Below the pieces are notes generated by a model that was not told the DNA's origin, searched no databases, and saw nothing but the letters and a program-made list of their open reading frames with translations. From an uncultured Clostridium sp. (lineage in GTDB: Bacteria; Bacillota; Clostridia; TANB77; CAG-508): a stretch of 57,683 nucleotides of DNA. Both the position numbers and the translations under genes were made by a program. Numbering within the stretch: position 1 is the stretch's first letter; every line of letters begins with the position of its first letter. Shown here piece after piece: positions 35,260 through 44,108 of the stretch. The DNA is taken from assembly GCA_946409935.1 (NCBI GenBank), contig CAMJYG010000006.1:1-57683 (forward strand), read 5' to 3'.

Positions 35260-37683
35260 ATGTCTAGCACAAATTCAATATTAGAAACAAAAAATAATTC
35301 GTTAATAACATTAAGAGAATTATTATCAGATAATTATTATTATAGAATACCTGATTATCAAAGAGGATATTCATGGGATAAAGAATTTCAGGATTTATGG
35401 GATGATATAAAACGTTTATTTCATTCAAATACTGAAAGAAAACATTATATAGGAATGATAACTTTAGATGAAATAAAAGAAAGAGAGCTGATTAATGAAA
35501 GCTTAGAGAAAACATCATCATTTTATATTGTTGATGGGCAACAAAGAATAACTTCTTTAATTATAATATTACAGGTTATATTTTTGTATGCTCGTGATAA
35601 TTCTATCAAGAGTGTAGTAGAGGATAAATCATTGGAGTTTATATTAAAAGGTAAATCGGAAATTGAAAGATTCGGGTATTCATTTAAGAGAGATGATATG
35701 GGGGATTACTTTAATAAACGTATTTTTAAAAATAATAAAAATATTCCAACTTCAAATCAATATTTAAGGAATATAAATAATGCGGCTAATATTGTTGAAA
35801 AAGAGTTAAATTTATTTGACTATGAAGAAATTTCAACATTACTAAAAATAATTTTAGATAGATTGGAATTTAATATATATTTTATTACAAAAGAGTTTGA
35901 TGTAAGAGTTACATTCGAAACAATGAACAACAGAGGAAAACAATTAACAAATTTAGAACTTTTAAAAAACAGGTTAATGTTTTTATCAACTTTTTTTAGT
36001 AAGGATAGTAAGAATTATGGCACATCATTGCACTCCAAAATTGATTTGGCGTGGAAAAATATATATGATAATTTAAGTTATGAAGATTCTCAATTATCAG
36101 ATGATGACTATTTAAGAGCTCATTGGGGAGTATATAAGAAATTAGATAAAAATAAAGGTGATGCATATATAAAAGACATTCTTGAAAACGAATTTTCAAT
36201 AGATCATGGAACGTTTTACGATTTATGCAAAGAGCAAAAGTATCATGAGGCATATATATTACTTAAAGAATATATTGAAAGTCTAGATAAATATAGTCAA
36301 TATTGGGCTTTTGTTAATTTTCCAACAAGTAATAAGTTAAAAATAAATAGTGAAGATGAATTAGAATATATAAAAAGATTAGCAAGGTTTCCTAATATAC
36401 CATTTCTTAAAGCAACAACGATGGTTGTATTAGCAGCTAATGTTAATGTTCAAGATAAATTAAAGTATTATGATATTATAGAAAAATTTGTCTTTATAAA
36501 TAAATTGATTGCTCAAACAAAAAATGATTTTAGTTTCTTAACTACAGAAGCAAGAAATCTTTTGGAAACCGAAAAAAATAATAGTGAAGCGATTCAAACT
36601 GAAAAGTTAAATAATTTAATAAAAGAAATCGAAAAACATGAGCTAAGTATAGATAAAGAAAGAGTCTACAAGGCTATAGAATCTTTTTCTTCTTATATAA
36701 ATAATAAAAGAAACAAATACTATGATTGGAATGGATTAAAATATTTTTTGTATGAATATAATGAATATATTGAATTTGACAATGCAGCTAAAATAGATTG
36801 GTTTAAAATTAATAATACATCAATAGAACATGTTTTGCCACAAAAAATAAAGAGAGAATATTGGAAAATTGCTTTTAAAAATTACATTGGAACAGAAGAT
36901 GAAAATAACATAAAACATGCATTAGGAAATTTATTACTTTTATCAAGTGGTTCAGAAAATAGTGCCCTACAGGACTTTAGTTATCCAGTTAAAAAATCTA
37001 TGGATATAGTTACTAAAAAATTTGCGTACGAATATGGGTCTAAATCTGCAATTAAAATTTCAAAAGAATATGCACACTGGACACCAAAGTCAATTTATAA
37101 AAGAACAAATGATTTGCTAGAGTTTATGTATAATCATTGGTTTAAAGAATATTTAACTGAAAAAGAATGGAAAGATATTGTAGAAAAATATAATCTTGTG
37201 AACTTTAAATATACTAAAATGAAATCAGAGGAATATAATAAACTACTAGATAAATTAAATAAGGTGGATCTTTCAGATGAGAGAAAGAGAACTAATAAAA
37301 TTGTTGAGAAAAAAGATACTATTAATTTCTTATCAAATCAATTAAAAGAATATTTTGATACTGAATACTTTTTTTTGAAAGAGAATTCACAACAAATTAG
37401 ACACATTGAAGATAGATATACATATAAATTTTTAAAAACGAAGGAAAATCAACCTCAAATACTTACATGTGGAACTAAAATTGATAATATCAGTTATAAA
37501 ATAGAATATAATTATTTAGAAAATACTTTGAAAATAGAATCATTTAAGGATAATTATGAGGAATATAAACATTATGAACAAATTGATGAATTATTACCAG
37601 AAAAAATACGCAGGTTTATAAGATCACTTTTTAGATATATAAGAAATGCTAGAATGATACAAGAAAATCCAAGAATAATATAG
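35260..37683 (+). CDS. GmrSD-like type IV restriction enzyme (DUF262 + DUF1524)
   Basis: 807 residues. DUF262 half: YRIPDYQRGYSWD (about 29-41) and IVDGQQRITSL (about 88-98), the ParB/GmrS-type nucleotide-binding motifs, plus RVTFETMNNRGKQLTNLELLKNRLM. DUF1524 half: SIEHVLPQ (about 520), an HNH-type nuclease motif, with NIKHALGNLLLLSSGSENS following. The extra C-terminal 150 residues are unassigned. Related enzymes cut phage DNA with modified (for example glucosylated) bases. It is alone behind its own promoter, so it is a self-contained defence gene. Confidence 0.88.
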   Translation: MSSTNSILETKNNSLITLRELLSDNYYYRIPDYQRGYSWDKEFQDLWDDIKRLFHSNTERKHYIGMITLDEIKERELINESLEKTSSFYIVDGQQRITSLIIILQVIFLYARDNSIKSVVEDKSLEFILKGKSEIERFGYSFKRDDMGDYFNKRIFKNNKNIPTSNQYLRNINNAANIVEKELNLFDYEEISTLLKIILDRLEFNIYFITKEFDVRVTFETMNNRGKQLTNLELLKNRLMFLSTFFSKDSKNYGTSLHSKIDLAWKNIYDNLSYEDSQLSDDDYLRAHWGVYKKLDKNKGDAYIKDILENEFSIDHGTFYDLCKEQKYHEAYILLKEYIESLDKYSQYWAFVNFPTSNKLKINSEDELEYIKRLARFPNIPFLKATTMVVLAANVNVQDKLKYYDIIEKFVFINKLIAQTKNDFSFLTTEARNLLETEKNNSEAIQTEKLNNLIKEIEKHELSIDKERVYKAIESFSSYINNKRNKYYDWNGLKYFLYEYNEYIEFDNAAKIDWFKINNTSIEHVLPQKIKREYWKIAFKNYIGTEDENNIKHALGNLLLLSSGSENSALQDFSYPVKKSMDIVTKKFAYEYGSKSAIKISKEYAHWTPKSIYKRTNDLLEFMYNHWFKEYLTEKEWKDIVEKYNLVNFKYTKMKSEEYNKLLDKLNKVDLSDERKRTNKIVEKKDTINFLSNQLKEYFDTEYFFLKENSQQIRHIEDRYTYKFLKTKENQPQILTCGTKIDNISYKIEYNYLENTLKIESFKDNYEEYKHYEQIDELLPEKIRRFIRSLFRYIRNARMIQENPRII

Positions 37684-37731
37684 AAAAAAATATAATGAAA
37701 AGTGAAATAAATAATGATGAAATGCTACAAG

Positions 37732-37784
37732 TATAAACACTATGTGACCACCCTTGTTTAAAAAATAAGTGATATATATATAAT
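37732..37784 (+). promoter_or_regulatory. TGACCA-box promoter (copy 1)
   Basis: Box ...TATGTGACCA ending at 37750, six bases, then TTTAAA (37757-37762) or overlapping TTGTTT (37754-37759), then TATAAT (37779-37784). Drives the gene at 37821. Confidence 0.55.
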
Positions 37785-37820
37785 AACATATATATATCAT
37801 TTTTTTTGGGGGAAACATAT

Positions 37821-38450
37821 ATGAGTAAAAATATAAATAGGAAAAGGAAAAATATTAGAGAAGAATATGCAATAAAAGAAATAAAAAAATCTCCAAAGGA
37901 TAAATTAAAAATAAAAGAGAAAGTTGGTTTATATCCTAAAATATTAAAGTACATAGATAAGGATTTATTAAATGATGATGAATTTTGCAAGGAAATTTTA
38001 TTAATAAATGGAATGGCATTAAAATATATGCCTGAAAAAATTAAAAGAAATAAAGGATTTGTTTTTTTAGCAATTGAAAAAAGCGCTGGATTCGCATTAA
38101 AATATGCAGATGATGGATTAAAAGCTGATTATGAAATTGTTAAAAAAGCTGTACAAAAATATAAAATGCCTTTGAAATATGCCAGTGAAGATTTACAATT
38201 GTTTTTTAAAGAAAAATGGGATGAATATTACAAAGAACATAAAGAAAATTGTTGGACAGGTTTTGAAATAACTTATAATGGCATAAGAACTTCTAAAGAA
38301 GCAATGGATGAATTATATGAAAAAGAAAAAAATAAAAAGAATAAAAAGAAAAAGAAAAATAATGATATAGAAGAACAAGAAGAATCATTGGAAAATTTTG
38401 AAGAAGAACAATTATTTATAGATGATTACAGTTTTGAAGAAAATGATTAA
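37821..38450 (+). CDS. DUF4116-like repeat protein
   Basis: About 209 residues. The central part has repeats of the DUF4116 type (GMALKYMPEKIKRNKGFVFLAIEKSAGFALKYADDGLKADYEIVKKAVQKYKMPLKYASEDL). Family members in other genomes carry many such helical repeats; here there are about three. A Lys/Asn/Glu-rich tail follows. GGGGG lies eight bases before ATG 37821. Role unknown. Confidence 0.65.
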   Translation: MSKNINRKRKNIREEYAIKEIKKSPKDKLKIKEKVGLYPKILKYIDKDLLNDDEFCKEILLINGMALKYMPEKIKRNKGFVFLAIEKSAGFALKYADDGLKADYEIVKKAVQKYKMPLKYASEDLQLFFKEKWDEYYKEHKENCWTGFEITYNGIRTSKEAMDELYEKEKNKKNKKKKKNNDIEEQEESLENFEEEQLFIDDYSFEEND

Positions 38451-38471
38451 AAATGAAATATATTATATTTA

Positions 38472-38495
38472 AAAGAGGCATATGCCCCTTTTTTT
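38472..38495 (+). terminator. Intrinsic terminator
   Basis: AAAGAGGC with GCCCCTTT (one A-C mismatch, ATAT loop), then T to 38495. Confidence 0.75.
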
Positions 38496-38540
38496 GATTG
38501 GGGGAAAAATAAAATTTATAATGAAAATAAATTAGATAAG

Positions 38541-39125
38541 GTGTTTTTATCATATGATAAAATACTATTTAGATTAAATATACAAAAGATAAAAACAAAA
38601 ACTGGCAAAGAAATAACACATAAGGATTTAAGATATGCTATACAGGTTATGCAAAGAAAACATAAAAATTGTAGATGGAAAAGTGAAAAAATCAGAAGTA
38701 GAAATTCATATATTCTAGTTGAAGGATATTATTGGCTTATTAATGTTTATTTTAATAATAATAAAAAATTAATAGATGCAGATATAGAATTTTTTGAAGA
38801 AAGAATAAAACTATATGAGGATTTGTTAAAACTAGAATCAAAAAAATTATTTGATAATGATATGAAAATGAAAGAGCTAGAAAAATATTTTAATAAAAAA
38901 TACGAAACAATAGAAAAAGCAATTTGGAAAATGATAAAGGTTCACAGCAATTATAGATATGTTAATAATAGTGAGTATTTAATTACTAAAAAAGGTGTTG
39001 AATGGTTATGCAAAAATTGTTTTAAACAAAAGTATTTAGAAATATTAGAAAGTTATAAAATGGATCTAACAGAAAAGTATATTAATGCAGGCTATATTTA
39101 TGATAATTTTTTTAATAAAAATTAA
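38541..39125 (+). CDS. Unknown protein with internal duplication, tandem winged-helix-like
   Basis: 194 residues. Two halves align by eye: YAIQVMQRKHKNCRW with KAIWKMIKVHSNYRY, and SYILVEGYYWL with EYLITKKGVEWL. Each looks like a small DNA-binding unit. The start is uncertain: GTG 38541 has only a weak AAGG before it. Not recognised beyond this. Confidence 0.5.
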   Translation: MFLSYDKILFRLNIQKIKTKTGKEITHKDLRYAIQVMQRKHKNCRWKSEKIRSRNSYILVEGYYWLINVYFNNNKKLIDADIEFFEERIKLYEDLLKLESKKLFDNDMKMKELEKYFNKKYETIEKAIWKMIKVHSNYRYVNNSEYLITKKGVEWLCKNCFKQKYLEILESYKMDLTEKYINAGYIYDNFFNKN

Positions 39126-39134
39126 AAAAGGGCG

Positions 39135-39163
39135 CTGACAAACAGCTAAATATACGTTATAAC
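39135..39163 (+). promoter_or_regulatory. Promoter with GGGCGCTGACA / ACGTTAT signature (copy 2) and palindromic operator
   Basis: CTGACA (39135-39140), 17 bases, TATAAC (39158-39163). The perfect 12-bp palindrome ACGTTATAACGT (39154-39165) covers the -10 box, so a repressor could block it. It should drive the mobilisation genes. Confidence 0.65.
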
Positions 39164-39205
39164 GTTAATGTAATCGATTATAAATTTTTATAGGAGGATA
39201 TTAAA

Positions 39206-39475
39206 ATGGTTGATAAAAAATCTGTTAGAGAATTATTTAAGGCATTAGAAGAACAATTTAATTTTGATCTTGTCGAACTAGATAGATACAAAGAAGTTAC
39301 AAGTCGCAGAAAAAAGCAATCGGAAATTATTGAAAATGAACTTAGTAAGCAAGATTTTGATTTGGTGCAGGAATATCTTGAATTAGATAATGAAGTTTCA
39401 TCAGTAGAAATGGAAGAGGCTTTTGTTAAAGGATTTTCAACAGCATATCAATTACTTATAGATTCATTGGTATAA
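39206..39475 (+). CDS. Small helical protein, DUF6809-like
   Basis: 89 residues: VRELFKALEEQFNFDLVELDRYKEVTSRRKKQSEIIENELSKQDFDLVQEYLELDNEVSSVEMEEAFVKGFSTAYQLLI. Short helical proteins ending in an EAFVxGFxxAxxLL helix are frequent near relaxase genes of Firmicute ICEs (DUF6809). TAGGAGG precedes ATG. Function unknown. Confidence 0.6.
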   Translation: MVDKKSVRELFKALEEQFNFDLVELDRYKEVTSRRKKQSEIIENELSKQDFDLVQEYLELDNEVSSVEMEEAFVKGFSTAYQLLIDSLV

Positions 39476-39490
39476 CTGGAGGTGTTTCAA

Positions 39491-39820
39491 ATGAATAACA
39501 TTGAATATAGGATAAGTACAGTTAATAAAATACTAAAATTTCTAAAACTAGATGTGTTAAACGATGAAGAAAAACAAGTTATATATGAACTTGCAAAGAC
39601 TACTAAAAAAACAGATTTACAGAAAAGAAGATTCTATATGGTATATAATGTTGGTCCAAATGTAAAAGAACGTAATACATATAAAAAGGTAGCAAATTTT
39701 TATGATTGTTCAATTGGAGCAGTTAGAACATCAGTTATGAATGTAGTAGTTGCATTATATCATTTGCCAGATGATAAATTTAGTGTTTTAGAAAATATAC
39801 TTAAAAAGTATGAAAGATAA
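39491..39820 (+). CDS. Sigma-like helix-turn-helix protein
   Basis: About 109 residues. The second half RRFYMVYNVGPNVKERNTYKKVANFYDCSIGAVRTSVMNVVVALYHLP reads as a sigma-region-4-like HTH (recognition helix SIGAVRTSVMNVVVAL). Likely a regulator of mobilisation. GGAGGTG lies eight bases before ATG 39491; the upstream GTG overlaps that site. Confidence 0.6.
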   Translation: MNNIEYRISTVNKILKFLKLDVLNDEEKQVIYELAKTTKKTDLQKRRFYMVYNVGPNVKERNTYKKVANFYDCSIGAVRTSVMNVVVALYHLPDDKFSVLENILKKYER

Positions 39821-39836
39821 TAATATTATTATAAAT

Positions 39837-39864
39837 AGAGCTTAGATTAGTCTAGGCTCTTTTT
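39837..39864 (+). terminator. Terminator before mobC
   Basis: AGAGCTTAGA (39837-39846) with TCTAGGCTCT (39851-39860), one G-U, then T. AGGAAGTG of mobC follows directly. The hairpin after the relaxase has a closely related sequence. Confidence 0.8.
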
Positions 39865-39880
39865 GTTAGGAAGTGAAAAG

Positions 39881-40288
39881 ATGAATTTTAATACAAAAGA
39901 AAGAAGAAAAGGTATAAAGGTTATAGTTTCAAATGAAGAGAGAAGTTTGATAGAAGCAAAGGCAAATTTTTATGGATATAAAACAATAGCAGGTTATATT
40001 AGGGATGCAGCAATATATGAAAAAATAACACATGTTGATTTGAAAAATAAGAATGAATTATATGAGGCATATAGCGATAATACAAAAGAGTTAAAAAAGA
40101 TAGCAAAAGAATTTAGACATTTTAGTAAATATGCAACTCAAATTTCACAGGAAGATATGAAAAATATTTCTATAACATTATTTACAATCCTAAAAAAGCA
40201 AAAGCAAATGTTACAACTTATTGAAAATAAACTAGATATAGATATTTGGCAAGAAATAAATAAAAAGGATCATATAGATTGCCAGTAA
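39881..40288 (+). CDS. mobC: Relaxosome accessory protein MobC
   Basis: About 135 residues. KGIKVIVSNEERSLIEAKANFYGYKTIAGYIRDAAIYEKI is the ribbon-helix-helix type DNA-binding start of MobC, followed by the usual long helix (AYSDNTKELKKIAKEFRHFSKYATQI). It binds oriT and helps strand opening for the relaxase. ATG 39881 follows AGGAAGTG. The relaxase TTG start overlaps its end by 10 bases. Confidence 0.82.
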   Translation: MNFNTKERRKGIKVIVSNEERSLIEAKANFYGYKTIAGYIRDAAIYEKITHVDLKNKNELYEAYSDNTKELKKIAKEFRHFSKYATQISQEDMKNISITLFTILKKQKQMLQLIENKLDIDIWQEINKKDHIDCQ

Positions 40289-41910
40289 CAAAAAGAGAGG
40301 CACATTATGGTTCGCCTAAAGAACTTATCAATTATATATTAGATGAAAAGCACGATGGCGAGAAGGTAGGTCAAGTATCATCAATAAATTGTAATGCTGA
40401 AACAGCTTTATTGGAATTTAAGGATATACAAAGAAAGTACAATATGAAAGGAAGTAGAGTAGCATATCACATCATACAAAGTTTTTCTCCAAAAGATAAT
40501 ATAACCGAAGAACAGGCCAATGAAATTGGAAAAAGATTATGCGAAGAATTATATCCAGATTTTCAATGTATTATTTCAACTCATATAGATAAAGGTCATA
40601 TACATAATCATATATGTTTAAATGCAATAAGTTTGGATGGTAGAAAACTAGAAGATAGACTTGCAAATGAAAAAGAGGGTTTATATGGTCTTAGTGATAC
40701 GAGTGATAAGATTGCAGCAGAATATGGTTGTTTTATTATGCCTAGAAAAACATATATGAAGTCTAAAACCAAAGACTATTATCATCAATATAAAGAGCAA
40801 GGTTGGAAAGAAAAAATAAAAGAAGATATTGAAGGAATATTACCGAAATGTGATTCACTAGATGAATTTTTAGATGAATTATCTATTAATGGCTATGAAG
40901 TAAGAAGGGGTAAGAATCTATCAGTTAAATGTTTAGGAATGGAACGATTTGCAAGATTAAATACAATTCATCCTAGTTTAAGTATAAGTAATTTATATAG
41001 TTATTTCAAAAATAAAGATAAAATTAACCTAAATGAAATTGATTATGATGAAACCAATTTCAATATAGATATGCTATCAAAAATTATAGAATCTAAAACT
41101 GCAATTGAAAAAAGTAGTATTCAAACAGAAGGTAAGAAGTATAGTGAATATCAAAAAACACGTTATCAAGAAATTAAAAGATTCTATAATCTAAAGCAAC
41201 AACTAGAGTATTTAGATAAATATGATATAAGATCATTTGATGATATTGAAAATCAAATAAACTTAAAAAGAAGTCAAATAAAATCAAAAAATATTACCTT
41301 AAAGAAAAATAAAAAAGAATATGATGCAATAGTTGAGAAAACAGAAAAAGCACAGGATTATATTAGACTTTATAAAGTATATGAATATGCAAAAAGTTAT
41401 AAAGAGCAGGATTCTAAATATGTAATGCCTAAAGAAGTAGAAATATTTTTGAATTTGCAAGAAGAATTAAAAATTAGTTCAATTGATGAGGCAAGAAACT
41501 TAATAAAATCATCAAGACAGGAAAGAATTGAAATAAATAAAACGAAAAAAGAAATTTTAGATTTGCAAAGAGAATTAAACCATTTAGACACTATAAAAGA
41601 AGAAAAATTATCAAAAAGCGGATTATTCATACATAATATTAAATTTGGTGGTAACCATATTGACTACAAAAATTCAAAAGATGATGAATATTGTATTATA
41701 TTACCTTATACAAAAGAAAAAATGTATATACCAAAGAAATATACTGCTTTTAATGAAAAATATCAGTATTATACTTTATATTTGGTAGATGACAAAGAAT
41801 ACGAGTTATATGATGAAAATAATAATAAGATTCAAAGTATAACAGGAAAAGAATTAGAAAATCATGTATTAGAAAAGAAAAAAGAAATAGATAAATTGTA
41901 TAGCTATTAG
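40279..41910 (+). CDS. MOBP-type relaxase
   Basis: 543 residues. Relaxase domain in the first 200: REAHYGSPKELINYILDEKHDGEKV, RVAYHIIQSFSPKDNITEEQANEIGKRL, and the metal-binding motif STHIDKGHIHNHICLNAIS (His residues about 101-112). It nicks oriT and stays on the 5' end for transfer. The C-terminal 300 residues are a long coiled coil and a small beta domain. TTG start, coupled to mobC. It contains no CGG codon and is intact, in contrast to four of the secretion genes. Confidence 0.92.
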   Translation: MPVTKREAHYGSPKELINYILDEKHDGEKVGQVSSINCNAETALLEFKDIQRKYNMKGSRVAYHIIQSFSPKDNITEEQANEIGKRLCEELYPDFQCIISTHIDKGHIHNHICLNAISLDGRKLEDRLANEKEGLYGLSDTSDKIAAEYGCFIMPRKTYMKSKTKDYYHQYKEQGWKEKIKEDIEGILPKCDSLDEFLDELSINGYEVRRGKNLSVKCLGMERFARLNTIHPSLSISNLYSYFKNKDKINLNEIDYDETNFNIDMLSKIIESKTAIEKSSIQTEGKKYSEYQKTRYQEIKRFYNLKQQLEYLDKYDIRSFDDIENQINLKRSQIKSKNITLKKNKKEYDAIVEKTEKAQDYIRLYKVYEYAKSYKEQDSKYVMPKEVEIFLNLQEELKISSIDEARNLIKSSRQERIEINKTKKEILDLQRELNHLDTIKEEKLSKSGLFIHNIKFGGNHIDYKNSKDDEYCIILPYTKEKMYIPKKYTAFNEKYQYYTLYLVDDKEYELYDENNNKIQSITGKELENHVLEKKKEIDKLYSY

Positions 41911-41914
41911 TTAA

Positions 41915-41946
41915 GGGCTTAGAGTAAAACTCTAGGCTCTTTTTTG
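41915..41946 (+). terminator. Intrinsic terminator after relaxase
   Basis: GGGCTTAGAG (41915-41924) with CTCTAGGCTC (41930-41939), two G-U pairs, TAAAA loop, T run to 41945. Confidence 0.85.
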
Positions 41947-41974
41947 ATGCAATTTACAAAGGAGGAGGGATTTA

Positions 41975-43438
41975 ATGATAAAATTATTTAGTCTATTTAG
42001 TGGAATTGGTGCATTTGAGAAGGCATTAGAAAGACTAAAAGTAGAATATGAATTAGTAGGATTTAGTGAAATAGATAAATATGCAATAAAAAGTTATTGT
42101 GTAATACACAATGTTTCAGAAGATAAAAATTATGGAGATATAAGTAAAATTGATGAAAATACTTTACCAGACTTCGACGTAATGACTTGGGGATTTCCAT
42201 GTCAAGATATAAGCATTGCTGGTAAGTTAAGAGGTATTAAAGAAGGAGAAACAAGAAGCGGGTTATATTATGAAGGATATAGAATTTTAAAAGCTAAAAT
42301 GCCTAAAGTAAGTATAATAGAGAATGTAAAGAATTTAACAAGTAAAAGATTTAGTAATGAGTTTAATTCAATATTAAAAGACCTATCAGATTTAGGTTAT
42401 AACAATTATTGGCAAGTTTTAAATGCTAAAGATTATGGAATACCACAAAATAGAGAAAGAGTATTTATTATAAGCATAAGAAAAGATGTAGATAACAATA
42501 AATTTACTTTTCCAGAGAAAATACCACTACAATTAAAATTAAAAGATATACTGGAAGAAGTTGTTGATGATAAATATTATCTAACTGAAAAGGGAATTGG
42601 AAGGCTTATAAAGAAAAATAATAAACTAATTAGAAATAATGATAATCCAGAAGTAAGTTCTTGTATTATAGCTGGTTATCACAAAATGGATGGTAGAAAT
42701 AATCAATACATATCAGAAAAAAATAAACCTAAAAGAATAGGTGGAATTTATGATACAGAAGAAAGAAAAAGGCAAGCAGGAAGTGTTTATGATCCAGATT
42801 CTATTTCTCCAACATTAACAACTATGTTTCCTGGAGGAGATAAACAGCCATTTGTACTTGTAAATGAAGGAACTAAAAAAGGTAGTTCAGAGGCAAGAGA
42901 AGGAGATTCAATTAATATTTCATATCCTAATAATATGAAGAAAAGAGGTAGAGTAGGAAAAGAAGTTTCTCAAACTATTTTAACATCTCCTAATATGGCA
43001 GTAGTAGAAAATGCAAATAAACCAATATGTTTAAATGCAAACAAAAAAGTAAGTATTCAAGATAGAATATACGATGAAGAAGGAATTTCAGCAACAGTAA
43101 CAGCAAGTGAATTTAGACCTAGAATAGCAGAAAGAAAAATGTTCAATTCTTATAATGATAGAGAAATAAAAGATATAGCACCAACACAAACAGCAAATTG
43201 TGGATGCTCAACATCTAGTGCTGCAGTTTTAATTTCAGAGGATGGAAAAAGCTATTTGAAGATTAGAAAATTAACACCTTTAGAGTGTTGGCGATTAATG
43301 GGATTTGATGATGAAGATTTTCGCAAAGCAAAAGATGCTGGAATATCAGATACTCAATTATATAGACAGGCAGGTAACAGTATTGTTGTAAATGTATTGC
43401 AAGCTATTTACGAAAATTTATTGAATGTAATTGGTTGA
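41975..43438 (+). CDS. DNA cytosine-5 methyltransferase
   Basis: 487 residues. Motif I LFSLFSGIGAFEKAL, motif IV GFPCQDISIAG (catalytic Cys about 75), motif VI ENVKNL, motif VIII QNRERVFI and motif X RQAGNSIVVNVLQAI are all present. The target-recognition region between VIII and X (about 165-455) is longer than average and includes two similar segments (KPKRIGGIYDTEERKRQAGSVYDPDSISPTLTTM, and INISYPNNMKKRGRVGKEVSQTILTSPNM). No cognate endonuclease is adjacent, so it appears to be a solitary protective enzyme. GGAGGAGGG precedes ATG. Confidence 0.93.
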   Translation: MIKLFSLFSGIGAFEKALERLKVEYELVGFSEIDKYAIKSYCVIHNVSEDKNYGDISKIDENTLPDFDVMTWGFPCQDISIAGKLRGIKEGETRSGLYYEGYRILKAKMPKVSIIENVKNLTSKRFSNEFNSILKDLSDLGYNNYWQVLNAKDYGIPQNRERVFIISIRKDVDNNKFTFPEKIPLQLKLKDILEEVVDDKYYLTEKGIGRLIKKNNKLIRNNDNPEVSSCIIAGYHKMDGRNNQYISEKNKPKRIGGIYDTEERKRQAGSVYDPDSISPTLTTMFPGGDKQPFVLVNEGTKKGSSEAREGDSINISYPNNMKKRGRVGKEVSQTILTSPNMAVVENANKPICLNANKKVSIQDRIYDEEGISATVTASEFRPRIAERKMFNSYNDREIKDIAPTQTANCGCSTSSAAVLISEDGKSYLKIRKLTPLECWRLMGFDDEDFRKAKDAGISDTQLYRQAGNSIVVNVLQAIYENLLNVIG

Positions 43439-43482
43439 AAATAATTTGATATACTTTTTGCAAAGACTAAACAATATTAAAA

Positions 43483-43526
43483 AATGAAGGGTAAATCAGT
43501 AATGGTTTATCCTTCATTTTTTTTTT
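43483..43526 (+). terminator. Intrinsic terminator
   Basis: AATGAAGGGTAAA (43483-43495) with TTTATCCTTCATT (43506-43518), 13 bp with one G-U, then T to 43526. Confidence 0.9.
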
Positions 43527-43573
43527 GTTTTTTTGTCGAAATTAAAGACAAAAAAACGATTTTATGATATGAT
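43527..43573 (+). promoter_or_regulatory. Promoter with large inverted repeat over the -35 region
   Basis: GTTTTTTTGTC (43527-43537) and GACAAAAAAAC (43547-43557) form a perfect 11-bp inverted repeat. AAGACA (43545-43550), 17 bases, TATGAT (43568-43573) is a fitting promoter, so the repeat would be an operator. It controls the restriction-modification unit at 43610-47142. Confidence 0.6.
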
Positions 43574-43609
43574 AAAATAGAAATTTTTGTAAGAAGGTGT
43601 AACATAATT

Positions 43610-43864
43610 ATGAAAGATTTATGCACAAGGCTATTGAACAGCAAAATAGCAATTAATGAGAATTTCATAAGATTTACATTCTATGAATTAAGAGTAAAAA
43701 ATAACTTGTCTGAAAGTGAAACAGATGAATTTTTAAAGCTGGCAATGACTTATTTAGAAAATAAAGGATATGAAGTATATATTGGAAATGCAAGATATAG
43801 TTATAATGGTGCAAATCAAAATGTACAACCAAATGAATTATTAATAGCATTTAAAGAAAGTTAG
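43610..43864 (+). CDS. Small unknown protein before the restriction-modification enzyme
   Basis: 84 residues, soluble: LCTRLLNSKIAINENFIRFTFYELRVKNNLSESETDEFLKLAMTYLENKGYEVYIGNARYSYNGANQNVQPNELLIAFKES. Not recognised. First gene of the unit; it could be a controller, as many such units have one, but no HTH is evident. Confidence 0.5.
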   Translation: MKDLCTRLLNSKIAINENFIRFTFYELRVKNNLSESETDEFLKLAMTYLENKGYEVYIGNARYSYNGANQNVQPNELLIAFKES

Positions 43865-43875
43865 AGGATGTAGAA

Positions 43876-44088
43876 ATGGAAACAAAATATGAAAAACAAA
43901 GTATTGATAGGTTTACTTTTATAAAGGAAGAGATGTTAAATATATTAAAGGACAATAATGTGAAAACTTTAGGGCAATTAAGTAAGAAAAAGAGAACAGA
44001 TTTAAAGGACTTAGGCTTTGAACATAATGATATAGATAAAATAGATATTGAGTTACAACTATTGGGCATGGGGTTAAAAAACAATTAG
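43876..44088 (+). CDS. Small HhH protein resembling the RNA polymerase alpha C-terminal domain
   Basis: 70 residues. VKTLGQLSKKKRTDLKDLGFEHNDIDKIDIELQLLGMGLKN follows the alpha-CTD pattern (TLGDLLxxxxxxLxxxxxFGxxxLxEIxxxLxxxGLxL), a helix-hairpin-helix-like DNA-contacting fold. It may act as a transcription factor for the restriction operon. GAGGATG precedes ATG. Confidence 0.55.
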   Translation: METKYEKQSIDRFTFIKEEMLNILKDNNVKTLGQLSKKKRTDLKDLGFEHNDIDKIDIELQLLGMGLKNN

Positions 44089-44108
44089 TAATTATTGGAG
44101 GAATATAA

